64,000 nt of DNA from Cognatundibacterium rivi (GTDB taxonomy: Bacteria > Pseudomonadota > Gammaproteobacteria > Burkholderiales > Burkholderiaceae_D). Position numbers and translations under genes: made by a program. Under the pieces are notes generated by a model. The model was given only the letters and a program-made list of their open reading frames with translations. It was not told where the DNA came from and did no database searches. This document shows positions 7,946 through 14,604 of this stretch, in pieces. The first letter of the stretch is position 1; each line of letters opens with the position of its first letter. The stretch is from the NCBI RefSeq assembly GCF_018139565.1, contig NZ_JAGSPK010000001.1:806001-870000 (forward strand), given 5' to 3'.

Positions 7946-8278
7946 TTAAGCAGCTTTTTTTTCTGCTTCTTTTGAACTTGGTCGAACACTGGTCGCGTTC
8001 TGGCCAAATGGGTGGAGATGAGTTAATCGAGCCGTTACACGCAGATCTTTCCCCACCGACAATTCGAACTCAGCCAGATATTCACCAATTGGAGTTTCAT
8101 TGAGATGGCGCGGCATCAACAATTCGCCTACTACAACTTGCTGACCTTTTTCTGCGCTTTCTGACGTAAGGATGCACTGCGCCAGTTTCATTTGTCCTGG
8201 TACGCCTGTTACTTTATTTTTGAAATCAATTACTTTGAATCCGACGATGCGGACGTGGTGTTTTGAGTCTACGGACAT
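7946..8278 (-). CDS. Phage ssDNA-binding protein (gV-like)
   Basis: Basic protein of 110 residues in the gV position, first gene of the structural operon. The beta-rich pattern (HHVRIVGFKVIDF, QQVVVGELLMP, EYLAEFELSVGKDLRVTARL) and the Lys/Glu-rich tail fit the OB-like ssDNA-binding proteins of Pf-type inoviruses, which coat new single strands before packaging. I chose ATG 8278 because AAGGA lies seven bases upstream; the longer frame to 8353 would add a hydrophobic leader with no ribosome-binding site. Confidence 0.75.
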   Translation of the reverse strand: MSVDSKHHVRIVGFKVIDFKNKVTGVPGQMKLAQCILTSESAEKGQQVVVGELLMPRHLNETPIGEYLAEFELSVGKDLRVTARLTHLHPFGQNATSVRPSSKEAEKKAA

Positions 8279-8424
8279 GATTTTTCCTTCTTGAAAGGTG
8301 GCTATTAATATAAAAATTGACGTAAAAATAATATTTATGAGATGCAGAACCAATCATTTGGTATATGTTTCAAGCTAGTAAAATCAGATTAAGTCGTTGA
8401 TAATTAAAATAATTAATAAAAATT

Positions 8425-8491
8425 GACTCAAAAACATGAAAAGTTAGATCAAATGACATTTTTAGACTCAAAAGAGTTATATCTGACTCAA
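8425..8491. promoter_or_regulatory. GACTCAA repeat array, probable operator between the phage operons
   Basis: GACTCAA occurs at 8425-8431, 8465-8471 and 8485-8491, that is at offsets 0, 40 and 60, all multiples of 20 bp. A degenerate copy, GATCAA, falls near the missing +20 position (8447-8452). Two of the copies flank GAGTTATATCTGACTC, a short inverted repeat. The array lies in the 277 bases between the divergent ssDNA-binding protein and HTH regulator genes, the natural place for lysogeny-control operators. Core promoter hexamers could not be assigned with confidence. Confidence 0.55.
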
Positions 8492-8555
8492 TTGACACAT
8501 AATATCTAAAAAAATTCCTGCGATCAAGGGCTGTTATTATTTTTAAAGGATGACA

Positions 8556-9125
8556 ATGTCAAACTTCCCTTCAAATTACGAAAATATTCGTTCCAGAATG
8601 ATTTCAATTGTTACGAAACACTTTCCAGAGAAAGGACGTTTTGCGTGGTTGGAAGAGCAGACTGGTATAAGCAGAACTACATGGAACACCTTTTGGAGAA
8701 GGGAATCAGCGACTCCCAGCGGTGAAATGGTTCAAGCGATAGCTCGCTTATATCCTCGATATGCCTTCTGGCTAGCAAGTGGCATGACAGACCAAGAATA
8801 TGGGCATCGCTATCCCCAAGGTAGTCCACTAGCCAAAAATTACCCTGAAACAAGGTATGTTGAAGAATTGAACAAATTTGATGAATATTTCGAGCATTGC
8901 AAAGAAATGCAAATGAGACAATATGACAACGACACCAAAGGCTACAGCCCAGAAGAACATACTGAAGCAATTGAAACACTAGAATATTTGTCTTGGCAGC
9001 GTAGGATCGAGTTAAATGGATTACAAGATAAATCTATTGAGACAATTAAAGCAATGGTTGCTGACAGGAGAAAAAAAATGCATGAAAAAGAAATGCAAGA
9101 CAGAATAAATCAACACGATGAATGA
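8556..9125 (+). CDS. HTH regulator, probable prophage repressor
   Basis: Protein of 189 residues on the plus strand, divergent from the whole structural operon. Residues about 29-52 (FAWLEEQTGISRTTWNTFWR) read as a helix-turn-helix of the kind found in phage repressors, followed by 'MVQAIARLYPRYAFWLASG', common in XRE-like regulators of inoviruses and related elements. The C-terminal half is highly charged and probably helical, suitable for oligomerisation. I prefer ATG 8556 to 8550 because the AAAGG sequence would be too close to the first. It would control entry into virion production by binding the GACTCAA array upstream; that link is inference. Confidence 0.8.
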   Translation: MSNFPSNYENIRSRMISIVTKHFPEKGRFAWLEEQTGISRTTWNTFWRRESATPSGEMVQAIARLYPRYAFWLASGMTDQEYGHRYPQGSPLAKNYPETRYVEELNKFDEYFEHCKEMQMRQYDNDTKGYSPEEHTEAIETLEYLSWQRRIELNGLQDKSIETIKAMVADRRKKMHEKEMQDRINQHDE

Positions 9126-9181
9126 TCAAAAGCGTTTGCCGTAAGTCTTGTTGATGTTTACTTGCAGAATTTTCTTGAAAT

Positions 9182-9212
9182 AAAAAAAGCCACTTTAAAA
9201 TGGCTTTTTTTT
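9182..9212. terminator. Bidirectional intrinsic terminator between regulator and cargo
   Basis: AAAAAAAGCCA and TGGCTTTTTTT (arms about 9182-9192 and 9201-9211) form a hairpin with an A tract on one side and a T tract on the other. It can end the rightward regulator mRNA and the leftward cargo mRNA, and separates the phage core from the cargo. Confidence 0.85.
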
Positions 9213-9246
9213 TTATATTTCTAAAGATACTGTGGCAGATTAGTAG

Positions 9247-10197
9247 CTATATGACGGTGATTTGCTTGTGGTGAGTAAGATGAAAATTTAGTGGAAGGTT
9301 TTCCCAAAATTTCACTTTCGAATCTGCTTTTGAATTGGGCTTCCTAGTTACATTTTTCTTTGTCCACACTCCAAAAACAACAACATCATCATCAACTTTA
9401 AGACCGTCTAAAAATCTTTCATCGTATACAGTAATCGCCATCGAGGTTTTGTTCACCACGCCATTCTCATCAGGCTTTTCATATGGCTGATCTAACGATA
9501 TCAACCAATAATAGGGTGAGCCATTTTGATACTTCGATTCTAAGCGAGTTATCTTGTCTATTTTTCCTGATACAGCAACCGGGTAAGGATCAGTCATTTT
9601 ACCCAGAATACGATACAACCTCTTATAGTCAGCAATCTCAAAAAAGAAATCTTTCCAAAAAACCTTGGAAGTACCAAATTTCAATATGAGGTGATTCTCA
9701 ATTTCTGAGTTTTCCTCACAAAAGGCTCTTAATTTCATGACTCGAGCAGCAGTATTCAAATACGCATTCAACCGACCTACGCTTACATACTTCTTTTCAG
9801 TGACAGGCCGCGCTTCCGTGGCGTCAGCACCCTCCGACAACTTCGAATCCACTTCCCGCTTTTTATCATTCTCTTCTGGTAACAGAAGTCGCAGTTCATA
9901 CACCCCATTATTAAATTGGCCAATAAACTCCGGCGTCGATTCAGCAGCAGCAATGGTCTTTACCTGTCCCAAAACATTGAAAGTGCATGTGTCCTGATGC
10001 ACAACATTTTTTTTCAACTTGAAATAATGAGGGACAACAACACTGCGCCCGTTTCTTTCGGGATTTGATCCAGCGTTATATACAACCTCAGAACTACAAT
10101 TAGCGCATTGGCGAAATGCACGAGGATTAAATTGCGCTTGCTCCAATGAGACGTCGTTACCACTTGCATCCCTTGCCTTAGACATCTTTACGCCCAT
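9247..10197 (-). CDS. Cargo protein with CoiA-like zinc ribbon and possible OB-fold C-terminus
   Basis: Protein of 316 residues with no family name I can give. Near the N-terminus C31-x2-C34, then H57 (PHYFKLKK) and H67/C71, looks like the zinc ribbon plus histidine pattern of CoiA-like and restriction-endonuclease-associated proteins. The middle is helical and charged. The C-terminal 120 residues contain alternating strands ('PVAVSGKIDKITRL ... YYWLISLD ... DDDVVVFGVWTKK') compatible with an OB-like nucleic-acid-binding fold. A clear GAGGGG lies seven bases before ATG 10197. It is the third leftward gene after the ATPase and PIN-like genes, with 160 bases between, so it may be a partner or a separate cargo gene. 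Confidence 0.7.
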   Translation of the reverse strand: MGVKMSKARDASGNDVSLEQAQFNPRAFRQCANCSSEVVYNAGSNPERNGRSVVVPHYFKLKKNVVHQDTCTFNVLGQVKTIAAAESTPEFIGQFNNGVYELRLLLPEENDKKREVDSKLSEGADATEARPVTEKKYVSVGRLNAYLNTAARVMKLRAFCEENSEIENHLILKFGTSKVFWKDFFFEIADYKRLYRILGKMTDPYPVAVSGKIDKITRLESKYQNGSPYYWLISLDQPYEKPDENGVVNKTSMAITVYDERFLDGLKVDDDVVVFGVWTKKNVTRKPNSKADSKVKFWENLPLNFHLTHHKQITVI

Positions 10198-10357
10198 AAT
10201 CCCCTCATTAAAAAAATATTTCCATGTGGAATCTTATTCTACAATTTCTGACGGGACTGTCAAAAGAAAATGCTTAAATTGCTATTGGCAAAGTACGTTG
10301 AAAATCAAAAACAGACTACATCATTTTTCGTTGATCTTCAGTACACATAAAAGCCAA

Positions 10358-10849
10358 CTAAGGAACACATTTAACCAATAAATTACTCTTCCTCAATACC
10401 TTGGCAACAGGTCCAGACGCCCCTTTAATTGCTTTGACTCGTGCGGGCGCACTCCCACCCTTTTTTCTTGGATCATAAAAATCAATATCTTCAGTAAAAA
10501 ATTCACATGTTTTATTTATCTTTGCAACCGCGAGCCCTGTTCTTACATAAACAATGTCACGGCCTGACGGAAACCCCAAAGCAGTTATTTTGCTTTCCAC
10601 ACCATTGTCTCTAATCGGTTCTATTATCGCGATATTTCCAGTGACGTATTGTGTTGCGAGCCATTCATTAAACCATTCGCGCTCAACTACATTGCCCCAT
10701 TCGTGTTCGATAATTTTGCCGGTATCGTGGTAAATAGGTAACGTTGATGAAGCAGAACATATCAGTGTTTTTGGACATCCGCAAAGGCTATGGGTATGCC
10801 CAATTTCAACCTGAAAAAATCCTTTAAATACATTTGCATCAATCAACAT
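10358..10849 (-). CDS. PIN-like nuclease, candidate effector of the ATPase next to it
   Basis: Protein of 163 residues with the acidic layout of PIN ribonucleases. D4 lies in the opening MLIDANVF, acidic residues E48/E50 in 'GKIIEHEW', D98 in 'GRDIVYVRTGLAVA', and D121/D123 in 'FFTEDIDFYDP', the usual C-terminal PIN signature. Basic residues cluster at the end (ARVKAIKGASGPVAKVLRK). Two cysteine-rich turns near residues 23-31 are unusual for a PIN domain. It starts 54 bases after the ATPase stop with AAAGG before the ATG, so both probably share one mRNA. PIN domains cleave RNA, often tRNA or rRNA, as toxins. The metal-site reading is made by eye and needs structure comparison. Confidence 0.7.
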   Translation of the reverse strand: MLIDANVFKGFFQVEIGHTHSLCGCPKTLICSASSTLPIYHDTGKIIEHEWGNVVEREWFNEWLATQYVTGNIAIIEPIRDNGVESKITALGFPSGRDIVYVRTGLAVAKINKTCEFFTEDIDFYDPRKKGGSAPARVKAIKGASGPVAKVLRKSNLLVKCVP

Positions 10850-10903
10850 TTTTTACCTTTAAATTTTTTTTGAGGGTTTTAAGGCAAGCGAATATTTATT
10901 TCA

Positions 10904-12316
10904 CTATTTAAGTATTTTTCTTGTTCGTGAAATAACAGATTTTTCCTTTTCAACAGATACGTTAAATTTGTCTAGAGGACTTGCTTTTTCAACCGTATTT
11001 GATGTCGACCTAGCAATAGCCAAATCTCGCGCCTCATTTAAACGCTCAGGGAAAAAACCACCTGGCCAATCCTGCTTAAACATACCCTTCGAGTCCATTT
11101 CAAGTCGGATGATTTCTTTACCGTTTGGAGTTGGATTAACGTAATAAATATAAATATCTTTCGGGTTTAACACTCTCTCGGCTATTCTTTTTTGAAGGCG
11201 AAGAATCATATGTTCGCTATGAGTTTCGACTATTGACTGAACTCCCTTGTTGTTTAGCTCAATAAAAAAATCTCCTAATTCTGCCTGAGCCTTGGGATGC
11301 AAATGAATTTCTGGCTCTTCAACAATAAGTGTATCCTCGGAATCACAATTTAATCCGGCGACTAAAATTGGAATAACCTGACTATTTCCATACCCAACAT
11401 CCGCAAAGTTTTCATACTCTTTCGTAATGGGATGTTGTATGTGAATTTCAAAATAACGATCAGATAGCGAAACAACTTTTATGTCCGATGCTATTCCAGC
11501 TCTTGAAAGCCATCCAATGACATGCTGAAGTATTCCCTTCGTTTTACTCCCTCGGCGCATCGAGTCCATTACTAACATAGACAAAGCGTGCTCACCATTC
11601 GCACCGACTTTCCGCCGCCGCTCTCCTGTATATAAATAAGTTCGAGAAGGCGGCATTCGCATCGCACCGACATATTCAATTGATTGGAGATATTTATTAG
11701 TAACAAAAGCGTCCCGTTGTACTTGTAGCATCTCTTTCGCAAATAACACTCCCAATCGATCGTCATCGTTCATGTACGAGGCGCCTAGCATACGAGGTAA
11801 AAAATTTTTAATATTAAATCCTCTAAATATCCTAGAGCCATTAAGGGATGGACTAATTGTTTCATCGGCTATTTTTCGTATTAGAAATTTTTCAGAGTCC
11901 TCATTTAACTCCGCTGTAACACGATGCTTATTATTAGCAAAACACTCGATACGCTTGAGAATTATTTCTTTGATTGCTGAACGATATTTATATTTCAATT
12001 TGAAGGCAATTTCCTTGCCAGAAGCGACTTGAGGATGAAGCCTATTATTTAAAACAGTAATTGAAACATCTAAATTACGCCGAATTTCATTTTCATGTAT
12101 CAAGTCCTTGTATGTTCCAAAATCTCCCAATGGTCCATTCAATAACAGACGCACGTTTGGGTCGTTACTATCTGCAGTTTGACTTAGCAATCTAAGAATA
12201 GAAACAATCGAAGATTTTCCGGAATTATTTGGACCAACAAATAGTGTTATCGGTGCTAATTCTATTTCCAAATCTTTGAAACTACGATAATTTGTAGCCG
12301 ACAAAATTTTAAACAT
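10904..12316 (-). CDS. ABC/OLD-type AAA ATPase (DUF3696-like)
   Basis: Soluble ATPase of 470 residues. The N-terminus is typical of RecF/OLD/SMC-like AAA proteins: 'LSATNYRSFKDLEIELAPITL', then Walker A GPNNSGKSS (28-36). Walker B and the following H-rich turn are seen at residues 329-341 (VEEPEIHLHP), and the H-loop near residues 363-368 (ETHSEHM). The C-terminal 'WPGGFFPERLNEARDLA' matches the DUF3696 tail. A long insertion lies between Walker A and the signature region. The gene has AGAAGGA before its ATG and heads the leftward cargo operon with the PIN-like gene 54 bases downstream. Similar ATPases sense phage components in PARIS, Septu and other defence systems, so a sensor-switch role is a reasonable inference. 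Confidence 0.88.
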   Translation of the reverse strand: MFKILSATNYRSFKDLEIELAPITLFVGPNNSGKSSIVSILRLLSQTADSNDPNVRLLLNGPLGDFGTYKDLIHENEIRRNLDVSITVLNNRLHPQVASGKEIAFKLKYKYRSAIKEIILKRIECFANNKHRVTAELNEDSEKFLIRKIADETISPSLNGSRIFRGFNIKNFLPRMLGASYMNDDDRLGVLFAKEMLQVQRDAFVTNKYLQSIEYVGAMRMPPSRTYLYTGERRRKVGANGEHALSMLVMDSMRRGSKTKGILQHVIGWLSRAGIASDIKVVSLSDRYFEIHIQHPITKEYENFADVGYGNSQVIPILVAGLNCDSEDTLIVEEPEIHLHPKAQAELGDFFIELNNKGVQSIVETHSEHMILRLQKRIAERVLNPKDIYIYYVNPTPNGKEIIRLEMDSKGMFKQDWPGGFFPERLNEARDLAIARSTSNTVEKASPLDKFNVSVEKEKSVISRTRKILK

Positions 12317-12950
12317 GAGGGAGTCCTTCTTCAGAGAAGCACGCCTAAAAAATATATCAAATCTTTTTTGACGTGTTTTATATTGCTTATTATCTAAATA
12401 CTTTATTTAATGAAAACTTAAAATTAGCAGACTATTTCAATAGGAGAATACAAATTACACCAACGAATACTTCTCATCAGTGAATAATTTTTATAGTCCA
12501 TCACAGATTGATTAATTGAAGAATTTCGATAGAAAGTGGCAAACTTTTCTTGAAAACGATAGTTTGGAAGACTTTATATTAATATAGAATACATAAAATA
12601 TTATCGAAATAATATTAAATTTTCTACCTTAGCAGGAAAATCAGAATAGGCACCGAAGACTTGAATCAACAACAATCAAACATACTATCGATCTACTATT
12701 CAATAGACCACTATGTTTGCTAAGGCCATCAAGTAACATAAAAATTATATTTTTGTAGAATATTCTACCCTTAATCACTTGATTTAATTCCGAAATATAG
12801 ATATTGAAAATCCTTGGCGAAAATGCAGAAAGTGCGTTCCGCAAAAGGTGAATGTAGGGCAATTTTAAAGGGCTAGATACTCTGTTAAAATAGCGCTTTT
12901 GCGGAACTGAAACGCCGTCGAAACCCGCGTAGATATTAGAAATCTAATAG
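12317..12950. other. AT-rich non-coding stretch between cargo ATPase and attR
   Basis: I see no supportable gene in these 634 bases; a 73-codon leftward frame (12641-12862) needs a TTG start and has no family resemblance. The segment holds the upstream region of the ATPase gene. Near the border there is a TTAAAG ... TAAAAT pair around 12867-12893 that could be a weak rightward promoter, and the palindrome TATTAGA-AA-TCTAATA (12934-12949) touches the tRNA fragment. Confidence 0.6.
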
Positions 12951-12997
12951 AGCTTCCCAAGCTTCATACGAGGGTTCGATTCCCTTCACCCGCTCCA
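12951..12997 (+). other. attR: 3' half of a tRNA-Gly(CCC) gene
   Basis: The 47 bases contain an anticodon loop with CCC (GCTTCCCAAGC), the T arm (GAGGG-TTCGATT-CCCTT) and the acceptor 3' strand CACCCGC followed by discriminator T and encoded CCA (12995-12997). The upstream bases do not form a D arm or the matching GCGGGTG 5' strand, so this is a tRNA fragment, not a gene. A 3' tRNA end bordering phage cargo on one side and a host gene (trmB, 26 bases on) on the other is what integration into the tRNA leaves behind. Confidence 0.85.
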
Positions 12998-13022
12998 GTA
13001 AATTCTTCCTATAATTTCCCGT

Positions 13023-13739
13023 ATGTCTGATTCCAAGCCTGCTGACAGCAGCAAACCGCTGTTTTATGATCCTACTGAGCGCCGCATCCGCAGCTTTGTG
13101 ACCCGCGCCGGACGTTTGTCTGATGCGCAGGCGCGTGCGATTGAAACTCTGGGGCCGCGTTTTTGTATACCGTATAAAAAAGAGCTACTCGATATTGACG
13201 CGGCTTTTGGTCGTCATGCGCCGACGGTATTTGAAATTGGTTTTGGCATGGGTGAAACCAGTGCCAAGATTTCTGCCGGCATGCCTGAGAAAAATTTTAT
13301 CGGTGTTGAAGTACACACGCCGGGTGTTGGCAGTTTGCTGAAACTGACCGATGAGATGGGCTTGCAAAACCAGCGCATTATTCAGCATGATGCATTCGAA
13401 GTCTTAACCAATATGATTGCGCCAGCGTCTTTGCATGGTGTACACGTATTCTTTCCTGATCCTTGGCATAAGGCACGTCACAATAAGCGCCGCCTGATAC
13501 AGGGACCATTGGTGCAATTACTGGCGTCACGACTGGCGCCTGGTGGTTATCTGCATTGTGCGACTGACTGGGAAGAATATGCTGTGCAGATGCTCGAAGT
13601 GTTGAGTGCCGAGCCAGCGCTGGAAAATACGGCAGACGGCTATGCGCCGCGTCCTGATTATCGTCCTGTGACTAAATTTGAGAACCGCGGCCTGCGTTTA
13701 GGGCACGGTGTCTGGGATCTGGTGTTCCGTAAAAAATAA
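13023..13739 (+). CDS. trmB: tRNA (guanine-N7-)-methyltransferase
   Basis: Enzyme of 238 residues that methylates G46 of tRNAs using S-adenosylmethionine. The SAM-binding motif is '[15 protein letters not shown]', and the family-specific '[18 protein letters not shown]' follows in the expected place, with the '[11 protein letters not shown]' block after it. Length and ends match the usual TrmB. It is the first host gene after the prophage right end, so any promoter that once lay at or upstream of the tRNA has been replaced by prophage sequence. A TetA-like or other partner gene is absent: the next gene is convergent, and a terminator sits between. Confidence 0.96.
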   Translation: MSDSKPADSSKPLFYDPTERRIRSFVTRAGRLSDAQARAIETLGPRFCIPYKKELLDIDAAFGRHAPTVFEIGFGMGETSAKISAGMPEKNFIGVEVHTPGVGSLLKLTDEMGLQNQRIIQHDAFEVLTNMIAPASLHGVHVFFPDPWHKARHNKRRLIQGPLVQLLASRLAPGGYLHCATDWEEYAVQMLEVLSAEPALENTADGYAPRPDYRPVTKFENRGLRLGHGVWDLVFRKK

Positions 13740-13761
13740 GTTCAGCAGCGAGATAAGTAAT

Positions 13762-13791
13762 GGCAGCCAGTTAGTCTGAGCTGCCTTTTTT
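13762..13791 (+). terminator. Intrinsic terminator of trmB
   Basis: GGCAGC (13762-13767) and GCTGCC (13780-13785) form a stem with a 12-base loop, followed by six T residues. The T tract runs into the stop codon of the convergent hydratase gene. Confidence 0.85.
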
Positions 13792-14581
13792 ATGCCGGTG
13801 ATTTACTGATAAAACGCACCTGGAGTTTACCGAGCTGCCCGAAACTGACGTTGATATCTTCATGTAAAGGAACATCGGGGCTGCCAGCATAAGAGCCGGT
13901 AATAATGGCCTGACCTGCCTGCAAATCCTGACCACGATTACGCAGAAATTCAATCAGCCAGTACAGCGGCGCGCGTGTGTTACCTGCCGGATGCACACCA
14001 GAAAATTCTTGAAATGTTTGTCCGGCAAGGCTGATTGTGATCGGCATCGTTTGCAAGTTTGTCGCGTTGTCAGCTTGGATCACCGGGCCGAGATACAAGC
14101 CCTGATTAAACAGTCCATCCGCAAGATGTTCGGCAAAACTGGCCGCGTCGGGATCGCTGTAACGCGTGCCTATCAATTCCAGCGCCAATCGTGTTTCTTT
14201 TATCGCAGCATCGATTTCGGCTACCGTATAAGACGCTGCGCGAGCTGGTAAATCATGCCCGAGAATAAAGGCCAGTTCAGGTTCTATGCGTGCGCATTGC
14301 TGATCGCTCCAGACTTCGCAGGTCTCCGTTTCCTGAAACACGGTGCTGGCATAAATCGGTGCAAGCACGACCTTGTCTGTGCCCGGCATTCCGCATTTCC
14401 ATGCCGCTATTCTGTCTGCAGATTGTATGCTGACTTCCGCTTGTATCGCCAGTGCCTGATCCAGATTTTGCGGGCGACAGGATTGTGGTAATCGTTCGCC
14501 TTTGCTGCCGTTACGCCGGCGTTCGAGCAGGATAGCGCCTGCCTCAGAAATGCGCTGCTGATCAGTGTGAAACGAAGGCAT
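13790..14581 (-). CDS. 2-keto-4-pentenoate hydratase-like protein (fumarylacetoacetase superfamily)
   Basis: Protein of 263 residues of the MhpD/DmpE type, which hydrate or decarboxylate 2-oxo acids from aromatic meta-cleavage routes. Family blocks seen are 'AAWKCGMPGTDKVVLAPIY', 'ARIEPELAFILG' (metal-binding acidic residues), 'LALELIGTRY' and 'GQAIITGSYAG'. No other aromatic-degradation gene is near, so it stands alone and its substrate cannot be given. It is convergent with trmB and is read leftward; its upstream neighbour recQ runs in the same direction with 23 bases between the recQ stop and this start. Confidence 0.85.
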   Translation of the reverse strand: MPSFHTDQQRISEAGAILLERRRNGSKGERLPQSCRPQNLDQALAIQAEVSIQSADRIAAWKCGMPGTDKVVLAPIYASTVFQETETCEVWSDQQCARIEPELAFILGHDLPARAASYTVAEIDAAIKETRLALELIGTRYSDPDAASFAEHLADGLFNQGLYLGPVIQADNATNLQTMPITISLAGQTFQEFSGVHPAGNTRAPLYWLIEFLRNRGQDLQAGQAIITGSYAGSPDVPLHEDINVSFGQLGKLQVRFISKSPA

Positions 14582-14604
14582 ATGCAGATTACTCCAGTGT
14601 CATG

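Larger units (their letters stand above)
1..12997. mobile_element. Integrated inovirus (filamentous prophage) with accessory cargo, left end outside the window
   Basis: The block contains a full filamentous-phage gene set in one orientation: HUH Rep, ssDNA-binding protein, signal-peptide coat protein, pIII-like, DUF2523 gVI-like, Zot/pI and secretin. An integrase and a DUF4224 protein lie at one end, a divergent HTH regulator in the middle and three cargo genes at the other end. The right border is a partial tRNA-Gly(CCC) (12951-12997) directly before trmB. Tyrosine integrases commonly use tRNA 3' ends and rebuild the tRNA at the opposite border, so the intact tRNA and attL are expected just left of base 1. 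The cargo end is visibly more AT-rich than the host DNA from 13023 on. The prophage identity is sure; the exact left border is not visible. Confidence 0.93.

Noticed and set aside
12641..12862. 73-codon minus frame in the AT-rich stretch
   Set aside because: It starts with TTG, has no Shine-Dalgarno sequence and no recognisable similarity; AT-rich DNA gives such hydrophobic frames by chance.
12897..12997. Complete tRNA gene directly before trmB
   Set aside because: Only the anticodon loop, T arm and 3' acceptor strand are tRNA-like; no D arm and no GCGGGTG 5' strand are found upstream, so it is a fragment.
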